Origin: Bemisia tabaci
Lineage: Eukaryota; Arthropoda; Insecta; Hemiptera; Aleyrodidae
Assembly (NCBI RefSeq): GCF_918797505.1
Contig: NC_092797.1
Location: forward strand, 54,906,157-54,970,156
Direction: 5' to 3'
DNA: 64,000 nucleotides
The notes below the pieces were generated by a model. It saw nothing but the letters and a program-made list of their open reading frames with translations, searched no databases and had not been told where the DNA came from. The position numbers and the translations under genes are program-made. Below are positions 55,726-64,000 of this stretch, one piece after another (the first letter of the stretch is position 1; each line of letters starts with the position of its first letter).

Positions 55726-55994
55726 TAATTGGATTGCATTTAGCAAAAACGAACCAGCGCGATTACAGTGTTTTCAAAATCGTGCAACTTCTTCTTTTGT
55801 TTTAAAAATACTTAATCTATGTACAGTATTAAAATTCACACAATTATTTTCCTTTTGAAATTAAGAATTTTTTGGTGGGAAGCAGAAACGATTTGCTAGT
55901 CTGGGAGATTTTTTAGATAATTATGGAGAAGCAACATTTTTACGACACAGTAATCGCGCTGGTTCCTTTTTGCTAAATGCGATCCAATTGTATG
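55726..55994. mobile_element. Inverted-repeat element
   Basis: AATTGGATTGCATTTAGCAA then AAACGAACCAGCGCGATTAC at the left. The right is the inverse: GTAATCGCGCTGGTTCC, TTTTTGCTAAATGCGATCC, AATTG. Interior non-coding. Confidence 0.8.
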
Positions 55995-57097
55995 TTAAAT
56001 ATTATTCAATTTTTCCTCACCCTAGCCTTCTAAAAATTGATCTTCAAGAAAAGTTTGCTCGAGTAGTTTATTTTGTTTATTTTTTATCATCAGTTTTATC
56101 TAAAATGTCAGAAAAATCATGAAATTTACCGTCTAAAAGTAATTTGGCTGCCTGGCCGTTTTGAAAATTTCACGTCCACGACGTGTCTCGTTGTATTGAT
56201 GTGCGCACTACAAACTATTGGGAGTTATGTAGTTAGTCAAAACTATATGAATTGAAGTACCAAAAATAAATACCTTTCTCGGAACTTAAATATTTGATTG
56301 GATCTACTCAAGGCCAAAAACGCAAAACAGGAAATGAAGTCTATTGAAGGTACTTTTGCCAGAAAAAGCTTTTTGGCGAAGTCCGCGATAAAAAAGCAAA
56401 GGTTTGCAACAAAAAAGTGACAACTTATTTAATCTTGCCTTGTAGCACCTTTTTGAAATGAGGATACTACTTGTTCTTGTGAGAGGAAAATTAACGGCGC
56501 GTATTTCCTTTAATCAGGTAGCGAGAGATAGATCACCGGTAAACATCCCTGCTCAATACAGAGGTGAGTGTATAGCAAACTTTTTAGGAAACCCGTTATC
56601 ATTGGACATATTGGCAAGGAAGAAGTTTTTGATATGCAAACAAAAAAACATGCGTCAGAAAAGTGACTACTGAATTTGCTCCAAATTTTAGTCGTAACAA
56701 ACGTTTTTTCGCATCTAGCTGCGTTAACCATTAGATGCCTAAGCCGGGTCAAATTTACCCGAGGCTTTTACTTTAAACACGCGGGTTGTATGGGACCGGT
56801 ATACACGAGCATTAGGTCAACAAATTCATCGTAAAAAAAAAATCAGACATTTAAAAAAAAATAGTAATAATAATAAAAAAATAAAAATAAAGTAAAGTCA
56901 AGGGTCAGGGAATTTTCTTGACAACGGCTCCTAAAAATCCCAAGCCGGATCAAAGCTGTGACCCAACTATCTCTTCCGGGAGAGTTATGATGTTGGCATA
57001 TAAGAGCTCTATTTATAGGTCGACAAGTACATCCTTGAAAAAGAATCAGACATCAAATTGGAAAAAAGAAGAAGAAAATTGAGTGTAACCACAGCTT
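55995..57097. other. Gene-free AT-rich DNA
   Basis: No gene, RNA or clear repeat; an A-rich stretch lies near 56830-56900. Confidence 0.4.
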
Positions 57098-57965
57098 GAG
57101 ATAGGAGAGACGTAGTCAGGCCTCTTTTTCAAACTTTTATCCCGAATCTGAGTTGACACCTCGCGCCTTCAATTTTGCAGACGCAACACGGACATCCATC
57201 AAGCACGAATAGTTGTATCTCTGCGCCGTCAGCAACGCGTATCCTTTTCCTATAGCTCTACTTCTAAATTGCGTTTGTTTCCGTTTGTCTTGCTCGTAGT
57301 AGTGATTCAAGTGCTACTTGAACAACACAGCCGGAGATATGAGAGACGTAGTCAGGCCTCTTTTTCAAACTATTTTCTCGAATCTGAGTGACACCTCATT
57401 AGCAACACAGACGGGCGTATTGAGAGTTGACATCTCGCGCCATCGCGCCTTCAATTTTGCAGACGCAACACGGACACCCATCAAGCACGAATAGTTGTAT
57501 CTCTGCGCCGTCAGCAACGCATATCCTTTTCCTATAGCTCTACTTCCAAATTGCGTTTGTTTCCGTTTGTCTTGCTCGTAGTGGTGATTCAAGTGCTACT
57601 TGAACAACACAGCCGAAGATAGGAGAGACATAAATTCTCCTTTTTTCAACTTTTCTTCCATATCTGAGTGATACTTCATCGGCCTCATAGAACGGATAAT
57701 TGCGAAATGACGCCTCGCGCTATCGCGCCTTCAATTTTGCAGACGCAACACGGACATCCATCAAACACGAATAGTTGTATCTCTGCGCCGTCATCAACGC
57801 GCATCCTTGTGCATGTTTTATTCGTGTATGTGTATGTTTGTGTATGTTTTATTGGTTCCGTTTATCTTATTTGTAGTGCTTCAAGGGCTACGTGAGCAAC
57901 ACAGTCGAAGATAGGAGAGACATAATGGAGCCTCATTTTTTAACTTTTTCTGTGAATCTGAGTGA
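57098..57965 (+). repeat. Tandem repeat, ~235-292-bp unit, just over three copies
   Basis: Units start near 57098, 57333, 57616 and 57908 with GAGATAGGAGAGAC. Each full unit contains GCGCCTTCAATTTTGCAGAC, GCAACACGGACA(T/C)CCATCAA, GAATAGTTGTATCTCTGCGC and a GTTCCGTTTGTCTT-like block. Units differ by internal gaps. Non-coding. Confidence 0.85.
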
Positions 57966-57984
57966 AAGTCTGGATTCTCTTTTT

Positions 57985-58595
57985 TCACCGAAAGCTAAGT
58001 GGAGGGTCTCTCCATAGAGAAAATAAGAATCTGTATCTAATAGCAAAAGCACGTGACTGCATGATCTTCTGGCGCTTGCTTTTCAGCCAATCAGACACCC
58101 GACGACTACTTTTGATTTCCTCGCGAAAATGACTCAGGAAATTGGAACCACTTATATATTTTTTAAATTCAGCTGATTTTTCGGGGGAAATGTCCATTGT
58201 CCATGAATGACTTTTGGAGGATTTGGCGTTTCATTTGATGTATTAATAAATTCTATTTTTTTTTTTTTTTTTTTTTTTTTTCCAAAAAACACGAAAGATC
58301 TTGATTTTTGAAATTTCAATTTTCTTCCATTCGAGTCAGCGGGACAGTCAAAAACATCGACCCGAGGGGGAGAAAATTGAAATTTCAATAATCAAGATTT
58401 TCGGTGTTTTTTGAAAAAAGTGGAATGTATTAATACATCAATAGAAACGCCAAATCCTCGAGAAGTAGGTCATGGAAATAATTTTTCCGAAAAATCGGCT
58501 GAATTCGAAAAAAATCAGTCGTCTGAGGTCTGATTGGCTGCAAAGCAAGCGCCGGAAGACTATGCAGTCACGTACTTTTGCTAGGAAGGGATTCG
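57985..58595. mobile_element. Foldback element, ~600 bp
   Basis: Left blocks AGCAAAAGCACGTGACTGCA, TCTTCTGGCGCTTGC and GCCAATCAGACAC are matched in inverse by GTCTGATTGGC, GCAAGCGCCGGAAGA and TGCAGTCACGTACTTTTGCT at the right. The centre near 58330-58370 carries ATTGAAATTTCAAT-type palindromes. A T homopolymer spans 58257-58281. Confidence 0.75.
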
Positions 58596-58599
58596 AACG

Positions 58600-58960
58600 A
58601 CCAATTATTAAAAAACCGGTGTCGATTCGATCGAAATGAATCGATCGAAAAACCAAAACGTGAACTGATGGGCGTGATTCGATCGACAAGTCCTTCAGTC
58701 GATCGACAAGTCCTTCAGTCGATCGACAAACCGTGAATCGATCAATAAACCAAAGCGTGAACCAATCGACTCACACATTTGTCAATCGATTCACGGGTTT
58801 GTCGATCGATTCACGGGTTTGTAGATAGACTCACAGATTTAACGATGGATTCACGGTTGTCGGTCGAATCGACTCTGGTTTTTTTTAAAGTAATTGTCGA
58901 TCGGATGAGCATCGATGGATTCATGGATTCACGTCCATCGACTCGATATCCTCCCTTTTT
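58600..58960. repeat. TCGATCG-rich dispersed repeat, copy 2
   Basis: Begins with GGTGTCGATTCGATCG as in the copy near 18540, then short tandem units of GTCGATCGACAAGTCCTTCA and TCGATCGATTCACGGGTTTG. Non-coding. Confidence 0.75.
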
Positions 58961-59099
58961 CTATTCCCTTTGCGATTTTTCTATTCTCACGGCAGAGACT
59001 TGTCCCTGCCGTGTCTCCAACGTCCTCAATCTCTCGGATCTCTCGACTCTGCGAAAAAGAGCGCGATGGGATGATGCAAAAGCCTCTCAATAGATAGGG

Positions 59100-59516
59100 G
59101 TCTCAATGGATGGATTGGACTAAGCGCGGCGCGGCGGGAAGAGACCGGAACTACCGGAAGCGGGCTGGCGGTGAGCTGCGTGGCTTGCGGCGTGCGTGGC
59201 GACGCGCGACGCGGGCGCATGCGTGGGCGGCGGGCGTCGCGACGCGGGCGAAGGGACCGCGGACGCCGGCAGTCCCGCCGCGACGCAGCCATCGCCTCCG
59301 CGTGCCCCAAGTCCTCAAGCGATGTCCCCTCGTCGCGTACCCTCCCGCCCCCCGTGGCACACCACCGCGGACAGTGCACCCGCATCCCATTCCCGCCAAC
59401 TCTGAAGCCACCCCCGATCCAAGAATACGCCGCATTTTACACTTTTCCAACCTCCGGAGTGTCGTATTCACGTGACAGTGTGCGTTGTTCGGATACATCG
59501 AGCTCAGTGTAAACAT
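59100..59516. other. GC- and CpG-rich island
   Basis: About 400 bp of strongly GC-rich DNA (runs such as GCGCGGCGCGGCGGG) in an otherwise AT-rich region. Open frames exist on both strands as a side effect of composition; none is recognised. It could be a promoter or first exon of an unseen transcript, or foreign or contaminating DNA. Confidence 0.5.
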
Positions 59517-59574
59517 TAAAGAATCCTAGTATGAAACCCTCAGGATTCCTATTTCTAAAATTTATTTTTCTGTA

Positions 59575-59782
59575 CACTGAAAAAAAGTAAGGTTGAATTT
59601 ACCATTCCTCCACGCTGTATTTCACACAGCGTCAATTCAGAGTGAATTCTGCCAGATAAAAGGTAAACGTTACCATATACTGGTACAGGTAACCACCTTT
59701 CTGGCAGAATCGACCTTGAATTCACGCCGTGTAAAATACAGCGTGAAGGAATGGTAAATTCTACCGACCTTTTTTTTCAGTG
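59575..59782. mobile_element. 208-bp mariner-like MITE
   Basis: CACTGAAAAAAAGTAAGGT and its inverse ACC(T)TTTTTTTTCAGTG bound it, with TA outside both ends (59573-59574, 59783-59784). Inner arms pair through GGAATGGTAAATT and ACGCTGTATTT. No coding content. Confidence 0.85.
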
Positions 59783-59784
59783 TA

Positions 59785-60805
59785 AAAATTAAAAAAAAAA
59801 AACAGTGTAATATTATAACATTATAGCTATTTATTATAGCATTATAGCATATATGTCGGATTTACAATTTTTAACGTAAATTTAGCAGGAAAGCTCTCAA
59901 GAGTTTACGTTGTTAATTTTTTTGGTGAAAAATACAATCAAAACAGTAGAGTGTAAACATCGCAGAATGAAGTGGGATTTTAAATTTTTTATTAAAATTT
60001 AGAGGGAGTTATTTACGTGATGCAGGGTTGCCTCAGTCAAAAAATACCGGAAAAACCGGAAAATGTCAGGGAATTTTTAAAAGTCAGGGAAAATGACGAA
60101 AGTGTCACGGCAAAATTATAAACTTAGGAAAAATCTCGCTTTTTGTCAACAAAAAATTCACTCTTACGATACGCCTTAATTATTCACTCTTTTTCCACTT
60201 TGTTGAATTGATGACGTTAAAGGGTGAAAACAGTGCCGTATGAACATCATCAGTATTAAAACAGTATAAAGTCATTCGAGAGGTTTTCTTTATTCTAACG
60301 ATATCACATTAACATCGGTACACCGATGACTAAAGTCGAAATATGCCAACAATGAAAATCATTGCTCACGTGTCATTTTTTCAAAGAAAACTAATCTGCA
60401 GTTTTTCTTGAAACTGTTCGCTAATATTCTTAATTCATTAAAAATATTAGCAGAAAATGTGAAGGAGATAGTCTTGTTGATTTTAGTATTGAAAAAATAC
60501 AAGATGATCGGACATCTTTAAAAATTGTAATGAAGATACGCATTTTTCGACTTCAGGCATCGACGCCATCATCGCGAACCATCATTATGAGGCGAGAACA
60601 ATTGATCATTTGCGTTCGTCACAAAATTGTCTTCAGATAGTTTAAGCTTAACGATCGACAAAACATGAAAAAATCGTCAAAACATCAAGTTTCCACGTCC
60701 AATAAGAACGAAGGTATTTCTCATGGAAAATCATGCATGGCATATGACTTGATCCATTGCTGGAGCGCATAGCATCGATCAGAGATACACACACATTGAC
60801 AATAG
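59785..60805. other. Gene-free AT-rich DNA
   Basis: No gene. Near 60040-60110 is a CCGGAAAATGTCAGGGAA block shared with the elements near 26881 and 50150. Confidence 0.4.
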
Positions 60806-61026
60806 TGCCGTGCCGAGGAAAAACGCCTTATGAACCTTCTGGCGTTATCCAAGTTCCTTTGTTAAACACGAATTTCCTGGTAAACTTGTGAATATTTTCC
60901 TTCCAATTGTTCGCAATTTCACCGAGAGTCCCTGAAAATTTCAATATTCATAACTTTCCTCAAAAATAAACATTTAATTGAAGGAGATTTGGCAACTCTT
61001 GAATGTTCATCCTTAGCACGGCAGAA
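60806..61026. mobile_element. MITE of the AAAAACGCCGTATGAAC family
   Basis: Left end GTGCCGTGCCGAGGAAAAAC then GCCTTATGAACC; right end GAGATTTGGCAACTCTTGAA, then TGTTCATCCTTAGCACGGCA, its inverse. Confidence 0.8.
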
Positions 61027-61384
61027 TAGTTACTGGACGTGGAACACGGATAAAAACAAGTTAGGAGAGACCAACGTGTGCACTACCGAGGTGGATGACG
61101 TCATATGATGTGTGTTTCCAATGATATTTATATTGGACGAAAAAACTGCATGTGAACGGTTTTCATCACTTTCTTCCGGTGTATTTATGAGCCTAACGTA
61201 TCAAAACACAATTGGACGTATTTATGCTAAAAGGAAAGAAAGACGGGTGGGAAAGATGGGGTCATGTGCTCGTTTGTGCTGAATAAGAAACTATGTAAAA
61301 GTGGGCGTGATTCCTTTTCGCAAAATGGAATGTTGGGATTCTACTTTTAGACCACATTCTGCAACAAGGAGCCACTATTCTCGG

Positions 61385-61745
61385 CTCACTTTAGGAACAT
61401 CACATATCGACGGTGTAAGTCGGCAATCACATAACTCGGTTTGCGACGTCGCAGACTTCTTGTCATACTTTATTTTTTAAATGGAAAACTACTCAACGGC
61501 AATTCTTTAAAACTGTCATGATTTTTCTTCTCAATTCGAAGAAAATTCTGCAAAAACTTCAAGAAATAATGTCAATTTGTTCTCTCTTAAAAAAATGACG
61601 TATAGGCGGAGATTTTCAGACACCGCAAACGAGTTATGTGATTGCCGACTTTCACCGTCGATATGGCATTGGTTTCCCTGTGCAGAAAGATGCTTTTAGG
61701 GAAGAGTCAGAGATAGTAATTCCTTATTGCAAAATGCAATCCGTT
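61385..61745 (+). repeat. Dispersed repeat, shorter copy C
   Basis: Shares ACATATCGACGGTG-type start, TTATTTTTTAAATGGAAAAC, CAATTTGTTCTC and TTTCACCGTCG-type blocks with 34020-34500 and 50820-51305, but is more diverged. Confidence 0.6.
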
Positions 61746-61989
61746 GTATCAAAAGGAACCAAGCGGCAAAATATGCTATAACTCATGAGCCGTGGGCATA
61801 TGATAAAGAGCCTTGTGGACAGGGCTCACGAGTTAAAGACTCGCTGGCGTCACTGGCGCTTTATACTTCCCATTCGTTCTTACGACCCTCAAATAACGAG
61901 CACACTCCTTTTTTCCCACCCGTCTCTGATTCCAATTACCTAAATACGTCCAATCATGTGACTAGCCCAAGCGACCATTGACGGCACCA

Positions 61990-62240
61990 GTGAGCTGATT
62001 GTTGGAATTTATAGACAAACAAGACATAAGGAGTATGGAGCGGCCCTATTGGTTGAAATGTGTGGTTCTTATAGACAAAGTGAGAAAACGATGGACTAAC
62101 TAATGGGTCTGCCGTTAGTTAGTCTAATACCTACTTCTTTTGTCCATTTCAACCACCTGCTTCAACCAACAGGATGCCTTCATATCCCTTTTGTCTTTTT
62201 TGTCCATAGCTTTGTCTATACATTTCAATAATGACCCCTG
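61990..62240. mobile_element. Palindromic element upstream of the channel gene
   Basis: TATTGGTTGAAATG / CATTTCAACC and TTATAGACAAA / TTTGTCTATA pair around the central hairpin GACTAACTAATGGGTCTGCC then GTTAGTTAGTC. No coding content. Confidence 0.6.
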
Positions 62241-62329
62241 AGGAAAATAACGGATGCAATGACAAGGTAATAAGCGGGCACATTTTCCGAACGTTTTCAG
62301 GCTGATCAAGAGAGAAGGGAGTTTGTGAA

Positions 62330-62675
62330 AGGGAAGAATTGCAAGAATCGCCGGGGCGGCGCGGCGCGAAGATGGATTCAGGACCCCGAAGTGCGGGCGG
62401 CGCAAACGAGGTGTTAATCTTCTCGGATGTCGAGTTAGGAGAGGAGGAGGCCGACCCGTAACCCCGTCACTTTCGAGCCCTCTGCCCCCCCCCCCCCCCC
62501 CCCCCCTCGCGCGGAGCCACCTGTTTATTTCTCCGAGTGCGCGCTGCGTTTTTCGGGTTGCGGTTGAGATGCGGACTCAGAGCGACAAGTGGACATGACG
62601 CAGCGTGAGACCTGACGGGAATCACGCCTGTTTTTCCGGCTGGATCGTGAGCATGCCCTGAGAGCCGCGAGCAGG
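62330..62675 (+). promoter_or_regulatory. GC-rich leader and probable promoter region of the ERG channel gene
   Basis: GC-rich sequence, with a C homopolymer near 62486-62507, directly upstream of the start codon. The transcription start cannot be placed. Confidence 0.5.
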
Positions 62676-62751
62676 ATGCCGGTTCGCAGGGGGATCATCG
62701 CGCCACGGACCACGATCATCGAGACCATCATCAGGAAGTTCAATAGACAGA
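62676..62751 (+). CDS. sei: First coding exon of an ERG-type (KCNH, seizure) voltage-gated K+ channel
   Basis: ATG 62676 opens MPVRRGIIAP, then RTTIIETIIRKFNRQ, and after 25 codons plus one base the donor GTAAGT follows. The peptide matches the conserved start of ERG channels (MPVRRG-x-x-AP, ending IIRKF), the N-terminal cap before the PAS domain that slows channel closing. The exon length of 76 bases and the phase-1 intron match what I recall of vertebrate KCNH2 exon 1, which argues for ERG over EAG or ELK. The rest of the gene lies beyond the window, or in part within 62752-64000 undetected. ERG channels are plasma-membrane K+ channels controlling repolarisation; the fly gene is seizure. 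Confidence 0.88.
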
Positions 62752-63630
62752 GTAAGTCGCTGGTCCTTCCTTTCAACTTCAGGCTTTCTACTACCTCACG
62801 TAGCATTTTTTCATACAGAATCCCCATTTGATATTAAGTTGTAAGTCTTTTACGATTTTTTGGCCGTGAAATCGCTAGGATCATCGGCGTATGAGCGATA
62901 ATTATCAATCTTGTCGCCATTTTATCGCTTTGTCGAGGGCAAATAGTCAAATCAGGCAGTTTGTCAAATGCCTAGGCAAGTGGTCTAATATTCTTGTTTA
63001 GATTGAAATTTTGATTTTTTACCCTAATTTTAGACAGAATAATTCGTTGCTCCTGTATGAAAGAATTCTCCGTAAAATTATGCAGCATACAATAGTACTT
63101 TAAACGATTTTAAGATCCTGAATGTGCATTTCTCATGAAATTTTCAGCACATCATAAAACATAGCATCTTCAAAATTTTAACATTTAAATGTACTAAAGC
63201 ATGTAAAAAGGAAGGAGCAAGAAGAGTTCGCGAATTTAATGAGATATTCTTCCCAAAATATTGAAAACCCGTGAACTCCTCGCCATAAATTTACAGAGTT
63301 CTGTAAACTGTCAAAATTCGACTACCGGCCTAGGCATTAGGCATTTGATAAAAGGCCTGATTTACCTAATTGCTTTCGACATCTATAAAATCGCGTTTGA
63401 TAAAATCGAAATTTCATCTCAATTTATTATGATTTTTTGTTCTACAATTTGCGATGAATCGCCTTTGATAAAATTGCAAATTTATGCGATGAAATCTCAA
63501 TTTTTTATCCGATAATATTGCAATAAATTGTCATCGATAAAGCCGCGATGCATTCTTCAAATCGCAACTAATCGCTATCACTGCTACTTGGGACCGGGGT
63601 TAACCCTTGGAACGAAATTTTAAGGGACAC
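62752..63630 (+). other. Start of intron 1 of the ERG channel gene
   Basis: AT-rich, no further exon recognised. Degenerate ATCGC-TTTGATAAAAT-type short repeats are near 63340-63560. Confidence 0.5.
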
Positions 63631-64000
63631 TTAGAAAAAACAAGGGAATTTGACGTTGACTTTGTCTTTTTCCTCTTCAGCCTGTGTCACATTATCAAAA
63701 TACTCCATCAAAATATCAAGGTCAGGTGATGTGATTGGCTCATTCGACAACTTGGACCAATCACAGCACTTGAGCTCGACATTTTGATGGAGTATTTTGA
63801 TGAAGTGACAAGGCATTCGTTTTCATGCTCTTCTTCTTTTGCATTTTCGAGTTATTGTATCGCTACAAGCTCTTACAAAAGCAGCACAAAGAGATTCCCC
63901 TTCATCTGACAAGGTAGGCAAAATCGGGATCTCAGGATCAGTTAAAGTGTCATCTGAATAATCTAGACAGGGATGAACTGCATCTTGTGTAAATAACCAT
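63631..64000 (-). pseudogene. Unidentified coding-like minus-strand fragment
   Basis: The minus strand reads in one frame from the window edge (LDYSDDTLTDPEIPILPTLS, then FVRACSDTITRKCKRRRA), meets a TGA near 63820, and continues in frame through MPCHFIKILHQNVELKCC to ILMEYFDNVTQAEEEKDKVN. Composition is protein-like (acidic) but I do not recognise it. Inside it, 63685-63714 and 63780-63810 are inverted repeats of ATCAAAATACTCCATCAAAA. It may be a transposon protein remnant inside the channel gene's intron. Confidence 0.35.

Noticed and set aside
59026..59516. Overlapping Arg-rich frames in the GC island
   Set aside because: Open on several frames at once because stop codons are rare in GC-rich DNA.
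1..64000. CRISPR arrays, rRNA or tRNA genes
   Set aside because: No regularly spaced direct repeats with unique spacers, and no cloverleaf or rRNA segments recognised by eye; a covariance search would be needed to exclude tRNAs fully.

Overview
The window looks like nuclear DNA from an insect, most likely a hemipteran. It is AT-rich, its genes are split by GT-AG introns, and it is packed with short inverted-repeat elements, LTR and non-LTR retrotransposons. The host genes are insect-like orthologues of conserved eukaryotic genes. The species cannot be fixed from the sequence alone; a whitefly-like hemipteran is an impression, not a result.

Layout. 1-13.8 kb is a nest of transposons. A tandem repeat of about 340 bp holds two inverted arms of about 480 bp (596-1090 and 12616-13087). 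Between the arms lies a decayed gene with FEN/XPG-nuclease-like motifs and a C-terminal cysteine-rich motif. That gene is split by a 2.4 kb TA-flanked element (2119-4554). Just downstream, the same segment is interrupted by a complete 7.0 kb Gypsy-type LTR retrotransposon (5412-12447) with 351-bp LTRs, a 5-bp target duplication and intact gag and pol joined by a -1 frameshift signal. 13.8-22.8 kb has no host gene: it holds a foldback element, a GC-rich minisatellite with a 36-bp unit (15.5-18.0 kb), a TCGATCG-rich repeat and a 5'-truncated Jockey-like LINE tail.

22.85-32.73 kb, minus strand, is a complete ten-exon CCZ1 gene (457 aa), a subunit of the MON1-CCZ1 exchange factor for Rab7. Its introns carry two RTE-like LINE fragments (one with a twin-priming inversion) and several inverted-repeat elements. 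Starting 1.9 kb away in the opposite direction, 34.63-49.64 kb, plus strand, is a complete nine-exon SHQ1 gene (482 aa), the H/ACA snoRNP assembly chaperone. SHQ1 intron 2 contains, on the minus strand, a complete two-exon secreted GMC oxidoreductase gene (36740-39292, 664 aa).

49.6-62.3 kb is intergenic and rich in repeats (a hAT-like MITE, a mariner-like MITE, foldbacks, a tandem array and a GC island). At 62676-62751 lies the first coding exon of a plus-strand ERG-type (KCNH/seizure) potassium channel gene that runs out of the window. The last 370 bp look like coding-derived minus-strand sequence.

The host genes (vesicle traffic, snoRNP assembly, a secreted oxidoreductase, a channel) show no common pathway. 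The most unusual material is the nested transposon block at the left end.
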